NCBI GenBank assembly: GCA_950059165.1
Contig: CATLUC010000014.1
Location: forward strand, 1-22,127
Length of the DNA stretch: 22,127 bases
Origin: an uncultured Clostridium sp.
GTDB lineage: Bacteria; Bacillota; Clostridia; TANB77; CAG-508
Reading direction: 5' to 3'
The notes below the pieces were generated by a model. The model was not told where the DNA came from, did not search any database, and worked only from the letters and a program-made list of their open reading frames with translations. Both the position numbers and the translations under genes were made by a program. Below, piece after piece: positions 15,483-22,127 of this stretch. Position 1 is the stretch's first letter, and each line of letters opens with the position of its first letter.

Positions 15483-16166
15483 ATGAAAGCAATATTAAAA
15501 AAAGAATTAAAAAGTTATTTTTTATCCCCAATTGGATATGTAGTAATAGGAATTTTCCTATTATGTTTTAGTGTATTTTTCTACTTAACAGTTTTATCAT
15601 CTGGTAGTGTAGATTTAGGTGCATTATATTACTATACAGCATTATATGGATTAATAATAATAGTACCAATACTTACAATGAGAATGTTTGCAGAAGAAAG
15701 AAAAAATGGTACAGAACAATTACTATTAACATCACCAACTAGTATGTTTCAAGTAGTAATTGGAAAACTAATGGCAGCCTTATGTGTTATTATAATAACA
15801 CTATTAGTATCTTTCCTATTCTACTTTATAGTAAGTTTCTTTGGAGAGCCAAGTATTTTCCAAGTACTAACAGCAATATTAGGATTTATACTAATTAGTA
15901 TTGCATCACTATCAGTAGGAATGTTTGCATCTAGTTTAACAGAAAACCAAATAATAGCAGGAATTATCACAGTAGCATTTCTAATTATCTCTCTATTTGT
16001 AACAGACATAAGTAGCATATTTTCAGGATTTGCCTTAATCAACTTCTATACAAGCTTTGCACAAGGAGTAATATCATTTGAAAATATGATTAGTTTAATA
16101 CTATTTAGTATACTATTTATTGGTCTAACAATTATAGTTATGCAAAGAAGAAAATTAGTAAAATAG
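15483..16166 (+). CDS. ABC-2 type permease, GldF-like
   Basis: A 227-aa membrane protein with about six membrane segments. It opens MKAILKKELKSYFLSPIGY, followed by the conserved cytoplasmic FAEERKNGTEQLLLTSP, as in GldF-like permeases. ATG 15483 follows GAAAGGAATGATAATAAA; a much longer frame from 15327 runs through the palindromic repeats and is not a believable N-terminus. It lies 7 nt before the ribosome site of the GldG-like gene, so the two are co-translated. Together with the ATPase it should form an exporter or a membrane-mechanical complex; the cargo is unknown. Confidence 0.88.
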   Translation: MKAILKKELKSYFLSPIGYVVIGIFLLCFSVFFYLTVLSSGSVDLGALYYYTALYGLIIIVPILTMRMFAEERKNGTEQLLLTSPTSMFQVVIGKLMAALCVIIITLLVSFLFYFIVSFFGEPSIFQVLTAILGFILISIASLSVGMFASSLTENQIIAGIITVAFLIISLFVTDISSIFSGFALINFYTSFAQGVISFENMISLILFSILFIGLTIIVMQRRKLVK

Positions 16167-16185
16167 AGAAAGGATGATATTAAAA

Positions 16186-17697
16186 GTGAAAAATAAAAAC
16201 CAAGAAAAAACAAATAAATGCCAAACAGAAAATCAAAAAGGGGATAAAAAAGTATTTCAAAAAATAGGTGAAACATTAAAAAAAAGATGGCTAATAGATG
16301 GAACAAAAACAATCATATTAGTAGCAATTGTAATAGCAATCTATATAGGTGTAAATATCTTATTACAAAATGTTGTACTACCAGAAATAGATTGCACTCA
16401 AAACAAAATATACTCTTTATCACAAGAAACAAAAGATAAAGTAGGAAATATAGAAAAAGACATTAATATTACCTTAATCAATTATAGTAATTACATATCT
16501 CTAATAAACTTTGTAGAAAGATATGTAGAAATGAATAACCATATAAAAATTGAAAAAATTGATGACTTATCTTCAAGAGCAGACTTAATGCAAAAATATT
16601 CACTAAATGCAACAGATAGTTTAATAGTAATCAAATCAGGCGAAAACGAGAAAACAGTAAGCGAAAACGAATTATTTACATATGACTATTCTACAGGAGA
16701 ACAAAAAGATACAACAGAAGAAGCACTTACAAATGCAATAATGGATGTAACAACTGAAGAAAAACCAAAAATATACTTCATGAGCAACCATACAGCATAT
16801 AGTACACAATATTTTTCTACAATTATGAGTGCTATACAAAAAGATGCAAACGAAGTAGAAACATTAGACATATTAGCAAAAGGGGAAATACCATCAGACT
16901 GTAATTGTTTAGTAATTACAACATTAAAAGAAGACCTAACAGAACAAGAAAGAGATAAAATTATAGAATATATCAAAAATGGTGGAAAATTACTATTAAT
17001 GTGTGGACCAAACATAGCAAATGTTGATTTAAGCAACTTCCAGAAAGTATTGGACGAATATGGAATAACAATAGAAAAAGGAGTAATATTTGAAGGTGAT
17101 AGTAGCCACATGGTAGCAGGTTATCCGGATTTTATTATAGAACAAACTGGAAACAATAGCTTAACAAACAAACTAAACATGACAATGAACTTCTGCTTAG
17201 TAGATGCAGCAAAAATCACATTAAATCAAGAAAAGCTAGAAGAACTAAAAGTAGAAAGCGAAATACTAGCAACTACAAGTGAAAAAGCTTATGTAAGAAC
17301 AAACTTAGAACAAAACTCACCAACAAGAACAGGAGAAGACGGAGAAGAAGAAACAGCAACAATTGCAGCAATAGCAACAAAAACAATAGAAGAAAACAAA
17401 AAATCAAAACTAATAATCTTCGGAAATGAACTATTTGCAATGGATATGCAAGTACAAATAAATGGTTATGCAATGTCAACAGTAAATCTATATAACAACA
17501 AAGACCTAATATTAAACTCTATTGCATACCTAACAGAAAGAGAAAATACAATAACAATTAGAAAAAACAGTGAAACAGTAAATTATACAGTAACAGAACA
17601 ACAAAACACAATAATAATGGCAATAATATTTACACTACCAATAATTATAATAATAGCAGGAATAATCATATGGCAACTAAGAAGAAGAAAAAAATAG
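16186..17697 (+). CDS. GldG-like ABC transporter auxiliary protein
   Basis: About 503 aa with an N-terminal membrane segment (TIILVAIVIAIYIGVNILLQ), a large extracytoplasmic part and a C-terminal membrane segment followed by RRRKK. The family mark is the stretch after the first segment, EIDCTQNKIYSLSQETKDKV, matching the D-x-T-x-x-x-x-YSLS pattern of GldG/ABC_transp_aux proteins. A YIKNGGKLLLMCGP segment lies mid-protein. An ATG at 16174 abuts AAAGG; the GTG at 16186 has correct spacing and is preferred. In Bacteroidetes GldA/F/G support gliding, but in Firmicutes the role is unknown. Confidence 0.85.
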   Translation: MKNKNQEKTNKCQTENQKGDKKVFQKIGETLKKRWLIDGTKTIILVAIVIAIYIGVNILLQNVVLPEIDCTQNKIYSLSQETKDKVGNIEKDINITLINYSNYISLINFVERYVEMNNHIKIEKIDDLSSRADLMQKYSLNATDSLIVIKSGENEKTVSENELFTYDYSTGEQKDTTEEALTNAIMDVTTEEKPKIYFMSNHTAYSTQYFSTIMSAIQKDANEVETLDILAKGEIPSDCNCLVITTLKEDLTEQERDKIIEYIKNGGKLLLMCGPNIANVDLSNFQKVLDEYGITIEKGVIFEGDSSHMVAGYPDFIIEQTGNNSLTNKLNMTMNFCLVDAAKITLNQEKLEELKVESEILATTSEKAYVRTNLEQNSPTRTGEDGEEETATIAAIATKTIEENKKSKLIIFGNELFAMDMQVQINGYAMSTVNLYNNKDLILNSIAYLTERENTITIRKNSETVNYTVTEQQNTIIMAIIFTLPIIIIIAGIIIWQLRRRKK

Positions 17698-17710
17698 AAT
17701 AAAAAATGTA

Positions 17711-17745
17711 AAAAAACCATACACTATAAAGAGTATGGTTTTTTT
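17711..17745 (+). terminator. Rho-independent terminator of the ABC exporter operon
   Basis: AAAAAACCATAC (17711-17722) pairs with GTATGGTTTTTT (17733-17744), 10-nt loop, followed by more T. The symmetry would also stop transcription from the other side. Confidence 0.9.
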
Positions 17746-17747
17746 AT

Positions 17748-17828
17748 GTAGGATTTGGGGACGGCCCCCAAATCCTACGTTATAAAAATAAATAAGAATA
17801 GGATTATGGGGCCGTCCCCGAATCCTAT
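17748..17828. repeat. Pair of inverted G/C-rich palindromic extragenic repeats
   Basis: Hairpin 1: GTAGGATTTGGGG (17748-17760) with CCCCAAATCCTAC (17766-17778). Hairpin 2: ATAGGATTATGGGG (17798-17811) with CCCCGAATCCTAT (17816-17828). Their cores GGGGACGGCCCC and GGGGCCGTCCCC are reverse complements, so the two units are inverted copies of each other. GGGGACGG-type palindromes recur in many Clostridia intergenic regions. They end 11 nt before the next start codon and could hide or expose its ribosome site. Confidence 0.85.
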
Positions 17829-17839
17829 GGGAGAGTTTA

Positions 17840-18874
17840 ATGTCAAATGTTTTTAAAGTTGTGTTTGTAATTATTGGAACTATGATAGGAGCAGGTTTTG
17901 CCTCTGGGCAAGAAATGTATCTGTTCTTTTTTTCTTATGGAATAGAGGGAACAATTGGAATAGTCATATCTAGTTTTATAATGGGCTTTACTATATATAA
18001 AACACTAAAAATAGTAAACAAATATGGAGTAAGAAACTATAAAGAATTTTTGGATATTTTAATACCAAAAAGTGAAAAACTAAAACCAGTTATTAATACA
18101 ACAATAAACATTTTTATTCTTATTACTTTTTTTATTATGATAGCAGGATTTGGAGCATATTTTGAACAAGAGATAGGAATAAATAGTTTGATAGGTAGTA
18201 GCATTTTAGCAATAGCCAGTTTTATTATTTTTATGACAAGTGTAAAAGGTGTAGTAAAAGCAAATGAATTATTAGTTCCAATATTAATTGGGTTTTTAGT
18301 AATTGTTGGAATTATAAACTTAAAAAGCATTAGTTTTATAAATATAAAAGATTACATCATAAGGACAAACCAATCTAGTTTTATTTTGAGTAGCATTTTA
18401 TATAGTAGTTATAATAGTATTTTACTAATCCCAGTGCTAATAACTTTAAAAAACTACTTGAAAAGCAAAAAACAAATCCTGAAAATAGCAACGATTAGTA
18501 GTCTTATAATCTGCATATTATCACTAATTATTTTTCTATTATTAGTAAGAGTTGATGTTGATATAACAAAATTAGAAATGCCAGCAGTTTATGTAGTTTC
18601 TAATAGCTTCAAAATACTAAAATATGGTTATGGATTTATAATATTAGGTTCAATATTTACAACATCAATTTCATTAGGAACAAGCTTTTTACAAAATGTA
18701 AGTAAAAACAAAAAAAGTTATACACAAATTGCAATAATTATGTGCATAACATCTATTCTAGTATCTAAAATTGGTTTTTCTAATTTAGTTAGCTCACTGT
18801 ATCCAGTTTTTGGTTACTTAGGATTACTGCAAATCTTAAAGCTTGCAGGCAATACTAACTTTAAAGTAAAATAA
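17840..18874 (+). CDS. YkvI-type membrane protein (APC-like transporter family)
   Basis: A 344-aa polytopic protein with about ten membrane segments. The N-terminal GTMIGAGFASGQEMYLFF is the hallmark of the YkvI group of uncharacterised membrane proteins and resembles the unwound substrate-site helix of LeuT/APC-fold carriers. Later segments include FGAYFEQEIGI and SSLYPVFGYLGLLQI. The substrate is unknown. The ATG at 17840 follows GGGAGAG, which partly overlaps the end of the palindromic repeat. It converges on the XRE regulator with 5 nt between the two stop codons. Confidence 0.85.
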   Translation: MSNVFKVVFVIIGTMIGAGFASGQEMYLFFFSYGIEGTIGIVISSFIMGFTIYKTLKIVNKYGVRNYKEFLDILIPKSEKLKPVINTTINIFILITFFIMIAGFGAYFEQEIGINSLIGSSILAIASFIIFMTSVKGVVKANELLVPILIGFLVIVGIINLKSISFINIKDYIIRTNQSSFILSSILYSSYNSILLIPVLITLKNYLKSKKQILKIATISSLIICILSLIIFLLLVRVDVDITKLEMPAVYVVSNSFKILKYGYGFIILGSIFTTSISLGTSFLQNVSKNKKSYTQIAIIMCITSILVSKIGFSNLVSSLYPVFGYLGLLQILKLAGNTNFKVK

Positions 18875-18939
18875 AACAATCAATTATTCTTAGGAGGCAA
18901 ATATTCCATAATATCTTTTATTTCACAATTGATTGTTTT
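18873..18939. terminator. 13-bp inverted repeat at the convergent gene ends
   Basis: AAAACAATCAATT (18873-18885) is the exact reverse complement of AATTGATTGTTTT (18927-18939). It spans the end of the YkvI gene and the last codons of the XRE gene. On the plus strand the right arm ends in TTTT, so it may terminate the YkvI transcript. The 41-nt loop makes this less certain. Confidence 0.5.
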
Positions 18940-19107
18940 ACAAATTCTAGCTAATAAATTTAAATCTACTTTTTGCATATCGTTTCTACAATATTTTAAT
19001 AATTGACCATAATGTATTTGTGCATTACGTGACAAACTAGAACGACTAATATTATGATTTTTCAAAAATTCGTCTAGTTTTAAGTTAACTTCACCCCAAT
19101 CTTCCAT
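18880..19107 (-). CDS. Small Cro/C1-type (XRE) helix-turn-helix regulator
   Basis: A 75-aa protein that is nearly all HTH domain: LKLDEFLKNHNISRSSLSRN (helices 1-2), AQIHYGQLLKYCRN (recognition helix) and KVDLNLLARICKTINCEIKD followed by IMEYLPP. This IxCEIxDIMEY ending is typical of single-domain XRE repressors related to phage Cro. The ATG has GAGGTGA 5 nt upstream. It is divergent from the pilin-GLUG gene, with 275 nt between the starts, and may control it and itself. Small palindromes near both promoters are candidate operators. Confidence 0.88.
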   Translation of the reverse strand: MEDWGEVNLKLDEFLKNHNISRSSLSRNAQIHYGQLLKYCRNDMQKVDLNLLARICKTINCEIKDIMEYLPPKNN

Positions 19108-19124
19108 AAGTTCACCTCAAAAAA

Positions 19125-19153
19125 ATTTTAACATGAAAAAAAAATTACGACAA
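19125..19153 (-). promoter_or_regulatory. Promoter of the XRE regulator
   Basis: On the minus strand TTGTCG (19148-19153) and TAAAAT (19125-19130) with a 17-nt spacer. The predicted start leaves a leader of only about 10 nt, just enough for the GAGGTGA ribosome site. Confidence 0.55.
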
Positions 19154-19237
19154 CTTGCTATTCACATACTAGGCATAAATATACTACAATATTTCTAAAC
19201 ATATTATAAAAGCCTAAACTTAAAAGCTAAAAACTAA

Positions 19238-19285
19238 TTGACAAAACATTATTTTTTATATACAATACGTCTAAACATAGTATGT
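19238..19285 (+). promoter_or_regulatory. Sigma-A promoter of the pilin-GLUG gene with adjacent operator-like palindrome
   Basis: TTGACA (19238-19243) and TACAAT (19261-19266) with an ideal 17-nt spacer. The palindrome ACATAGTATGT (19275-19285) lies at the expected transcription start. A matching inverted half, ACATACTA at 19164-19171, lies upstream in the promoter region of the XRE gene. Both could be bound by that regulator. The leader is about 110 nt. Confidence 0.75.
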
Positions 19286-19382
19286 AAAAACATATTAAAG
19301 AAAATCATCTAAATAAGAGAAAACTAAAGAAAATAAGGTGATAAGTTGAAATAACTTTGCCAAATGGAAGGAATGAATAAAA

Positions 19383-21917
19383 ATGGATGAAACAAATAAA
19401 CGAAACAAAGGGATAACACTAATCGCATTAATTGTAACAATTATAATATTACTAATACTAGCAGGAGTTACAATTGCGACTTTAACAGGAGAAAATGGAA
19501 TTTTATCAAAAGCAGGAAAAGCCTCAGAAGAAACCAAAATAGCAACAGCAGAAGAAAAAATCAAACTAGCAATTGGTGAATACGAAGTAAACCAAAGGCT
19601 AGAAACATTATATAGTTGTTTAGAAAAAATAGAAGGTCTAGAAAGCATAGAACCAAATGACCCCAATAGAATTCCACCATGCCACGTAACAGTTGATGGA
19701 TATGAATTTGAAATAACAGGAGAACGTAAGGTAAATTACATTCAAAAAGCAAATGGAATTTCTCCTGAAATAGAAAAATTTGAAAAATTAAATGTGGCAG
19801 AAAATAAAGTTACATTAAAAATAAAAGCAAATACCAAAGACACACAAGGATTAGAAAAACTAATTATAAAAAATGGAGATGCAATAATCGACCAAAAGGA
19901 CATAACTGGAAACCAAATAGACGAAAATATAGATGTAGTAGCTAATGGAAGTTATACCATAACAATAGTTGGAAAAAACGGAAGAAGAGCAACAAGTGAA
20001 ATTATAGAAGTAAATGAAATTAACACAATAAATGGAAAAATAACAGCAGGAACAGTAATAGACGGAAAAGTTGCATTAGTTACAGTTGGAGAAACTGGAG
20101 CAACTAACATAAGCAAAGTAGAAGTATATAGCAAAGGAAATGCTATATCTAGTAAAACATTTACAGATAAAAAAATAGAATATGAAACAGAAGCAAAAGA
20201 CTTGGTATTTTATGAAGATACAACTTGTTACGCAATACTAACAGATAGTAATGGAAAGACTTTTAAAACAAATGAAGTTACAGTAAAAAACACAGATACA
20301 ATAGCAAATGAAACAGATTTAAGAAGTTTTGCAAGTGTTGTAAATAGTGGCGAAAGTTTTGAAAATGCAAAAGAAATAAAACAAATAAATGATATAACCC
20401 TAGCACAAACCCATACAGCAATAGGAACAGGGGCAAAGCCTTTTAAAGGAACATATAATGGTAAGAAAATAGATGGAATTCAAATAAATAATAGTGAAAA
20501 AGACCAAGGATTATTTGGTTTTGCAGAAAATGCAACAATAAAAAATGTCATTTTAGGAAATGGAAGCATACAAGGAAACTATAATATAGGTGGAATTTGT
20601 GGAAATGCCAACAATTCTATAATTAGTAATTGCACAAACGAAAACACAACAGTTGTAGCAAAAAGTTATATTACAAAAACATATACTTGGGAAAATGAAG
20701 AAACATACAAGTTTTCAAATGTAGGTGGAATTATAGGGTATGGAGATAATTGTAATATAGATTTGTGCAATAATAAGGAAGTAGTAAATGCTAATTATTC
20801 AGCTGTAGGTGGTATTATAGGATTTGATGGTGGCAACAGAGAAAGAAAAATAAGTAATTGTAATAACGAAGCTAATTTAACTATAAATTTTAAAGATGAT
20901 GAGACTTATGGTGTAGGTGGTATTGCAGGTGAATGCTATAAGCAAGGAATAATAGAAAATTGCAATAATACAAGAGATATAACAAATGGTAATCAAGGTT
21001 GTGGAAATGTAGGTGGAATAGCAGGAGACTCAATTGGAATAATACAAAATTGTAATAACAAAGGAAGTATAGAAGCAAAAGCACTAGTAGGTGGAATAGC
21101 AGGAGCCAACTCATCAAAAATAGATAATTGTACTAATGAAGGAACGATAAAAGCTACAGGTTCTACAATCATGAGTGCACAAATCAATGGGAAAATGGAA
21201 GGTTGGTATAGTAGTTCTGTAGGTGGTATTGTTGGCTATAATGTGGGTAATATAGTTTTTTGTAAAAACAAAGGAAATATTCAAACTCAAGGCGATGAAG
21301 CAGGAGGTATTGCAGGATATAGTTTGAATAACAGTTCAATTAGAAAATCTATTAATTATCAAAATATAGAAAATTCACAAGTTCAGGATATTGGTGGAAT
21401 AGTAGGATATACTAATAAATGTACTTTAGAAGAGTGTTTTAATATAGGAAATATAACTACTAAGCATTTTGCAGGAGGAATAGCTGGACATACAACTTAC
21501 ACTACAATTAAAAATTGCTATAACACAGGAACAATAACTGTTACTAACGAAAGAGCAGGTGGAATAGTAGGATGTGTTAGTCCATACGAATTAGCACATG
21601 GATATGAATATATGTACAATTGTTATAATATTGGAAAAGTTATAGGAACATCATATAAAGACACTATTGCGAGACAAGCTAATTATCTAACATGGGATTA
21701 TTTATATGCAACAAAAGCACTATATGATGTGGTAGGACCTGGAGATTGGCAGAATTCTATAGATGGTAATGATGAAATGATTTCAGGAACAGATGAACAA
21801 ATAAAATCTAAAATGCTAACAAATTTACTAAAAGGAAACGGAGCTGGCAAATGGACAAGAGATACCACAAACAAGAAAAATAATGGTTACCCATATTTAA
21901 TAGACAACCCTGTTTAA
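19383..21917 (+). CDS. Surface protein with prepilin-like leader and 11 GLUG repeats
   Basis: An 844-aa protein. The N-terminus KG-ITLIALIVTIIILLILAG is a type IV prepilin-type leader and hydrophobic helix, with predicted cleavage after Gly10. The usual Glu5 of the mature pilin is Ala. About residues 125-310 form two beta-rich Ig-like regions. About 400-757 contain eleven repeats of 25-35 residues with VGGIAG/AGGIVG followed by IxNCxNxGxI, the GLUG motif found in bacterial adhesins; a unique 87-residue end follows. The likely site is the cell surface, exposed by a pilus/pseudopilus machinery or held by the uncleaved helix. The role is probably adhesion, inferred from the repeats. No pilus assembly genes are in the window. 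The start follows GGAAGGAATGAATAAAA. Confidence 0.85.
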   Translation: MDETNKRNKGITLIALIVTIIILLILAGVTIATLTGENGILSKAGKASEETKIATAEEKIKLAIGEYEVNQRLETLYSCLEKIEGLESIEPNDPNRIPPCHVTVDGYEFEITGERKVNYIQKANGISPEIEKFEKLNVAENKVTLKIKANTKDTQGLEKLIIKNGDAIIDQKDITGNQIDENIDVVANGSYTITIVGKNGRRATSEIIEVNEINTINGKITAGTVIDGKVALVTVGETGATNISKVEVYSKGNAISSKTFTDKKIEYETEAKDLVFYEDTTCYAILTDSNGKTFKTNEVTVKNTDTIANETDLRSFASVVNSGESFENAKEIKQINDITLAQTHTAIGTGAKPFKGTYNGKKIDGIQINNSEKDQGLFGFAENATIKNVILGNGSIQGNYNIGGICGNANNSIISNCTNENTTVVAKSYITKTYTWENEETYKFSNVGGIIGYGDNCNIDLCNNKEVVNANYSAVGGIIGFDGGNRERKISNCNNEANLTINFKDDETYGVGGIAGECYKQGIIENCNNTRDITNGNQGCGNVGGIAGDSIGIIQNCNNKGSIEAKALVGGIAGANSSKIDNCTNEGTIKATGSTIMSAQINGKMEGWYSSSVGGIVGYNVGNIVFCKNKGNIQTQGDEAGGIAGYSLNNSSIRKSINYQNIENSQVQDIGGIVGYTNKCTLEECFNIGNITTKHFAGGIAGHTTYTTIKNCYNTGTITVTNERAGGIVGCVSPYELAHGYEYMYNCYNIGKVIGTSYKDTIARQANYLTWDYLYATKALYDVVGPGDWQNSIDGNDEMISGTDEQIKSKMLTNLLKGNGAGKWTRDTTNKKNNGYPYLIDNPV

Positions 21918-21944
21918 AATTTTAGAACAAATTAAGAAAATAAT

Positions 21945-21988
21945 AAAAGCTATGTAGATTTATAAAAAATAAATTTGCATAGTTTTTA
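21945..21988 (+). terminator. Terminator of the pilin-GLUG gene
   Basis: CTATGTAGATTTAT (21950-21963) pairs with ATAAATTTGCATAG (21969-21982) over 14 bp using two G-U pairs. The loop is AAAAA and TTTTTAT follows. Confidence 0.8.
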
Positions 21989-22127
21989 TATATTAGGAAA
22001 GTCATGCTGATTTTCCAAATAATATAAAAACACTTTGAGAAAAATGTCATATTTTGCGACGAAAAGTCTGCGAAAAGCATTGAAAAATCAATATTTTTAT
22101 GATTTAATATATACAATGCATTTATTT
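21987..22127. repeat. Palindromic repeat, copy 2 of the dispersed element, runs to the window edge
   Basis: Its first 22 nt equal 15310-15331, and similarity continues through AAATAATATAAAA. GGAAAGTCA-TGC-TGATTTTCC forms the same hairpin with one G-T pair. The following part (22055-22080) has GCGACGAAAAGTCTGCGAAAAG, which echoes TGACGAAAATTTCGCA in copy 1. No gene is visible in the last 210 nt. Confidence 0.65.

Noticed and set aside
17273..17479. Leu-rich minus-strand frame inside the GldG-like gene
   Set aside because: It mirrors AT-rich coding sequence with a biased third position; there is no ribosome site, and the plus-strand family assignment is clear.

Overview
The window looks like chromosomal DNA of a very AT-rich, low-GC Gram-positive anaerobe, most likely a gut-type Clostridia. 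The evidence is AT-biased codon use, strong AAAGGAGG-type Shine-Dalgarno sites, TTG/GTG starts, TTGACA/TATAAT promoters, and the families present: clostridial NadE, VanZ-like, YkvI, a GldA/F/G-type ABC exporter, and a pilin-leader protein with GLUG repeats. I would not name a genus.

Layout. 1-2.6 kb: the tail of an unknown gene, then a cytoplasmic-looking GH3 beta-glucosidase. 2.56-4.6 kb (minus strand): a peptide deformylase fused to a Cof-type HAD phosphatase, frameshifted at one site, followed by a small conserved hypothetical gene. 4.8-7.1 kb (plus): a PfkB-like kinase with nadD and nadE, i.e. an NAD-synthesis operon starting at a strong promoter that is divergent from the deformylase promoter. 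7.3-10.35 kb: a VanZ-like membrane protein, an ECF sigma factor overlapping a membrane-anchored YcdB/PepSY-like partner, and a GNAT acetyltransferase. 10.4-10.6 kb: the last 58 codons of a decayed ABC-F gene.

10.7-14.0 kb is a compact genomic island in the 3' half of a tRNA-Arg(UCU) gene. The intact tRNA lies at its right end (minus strand) and a 45-bp, 44/45-identical copy of the tRNA 3' half lies at its left end. No integrase gene lies between them. The cargo is one operon: AbiEi antitoxin/repressor, an AbiEii nucleotidyltransferase toxin broken by a 1-nt deletion, and a coupled 371-aa protein with a C-terminal HEPN/DUF4209-like R-x4-H motif. A perfect 14-bp inverted repeat overlaps the operon promoter and is the likely AbiEi operator.

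14.2-17.7 kb is a GldA-GldF-GldG-type ABC exporter operon. Its ATPase gene is frameshifted, and a 300-bp block of nested palindromic repeats separates ATPase from permease; part of that repeat recurs at the window end. 17.75-22.1 kb: paired G/C-rich palindromes, a YkvI-type membrane protein, a small Cro/C1-type regulator, and a divergent 844-aa pilin-leader GLUG-repeat surface protein.

The oddest pattern is this: the deformylase-HAD gene and the ABC ATPase gene each need one +1 shift to be read through. In both, the zero-frame codon at the break is CGG, and skipping its C restores a conserved glycine. By eye I find no other in-frame CGG in any gene of the window. This could be +1 frameshifting at an unread or very rare codon, or two base-call errors.
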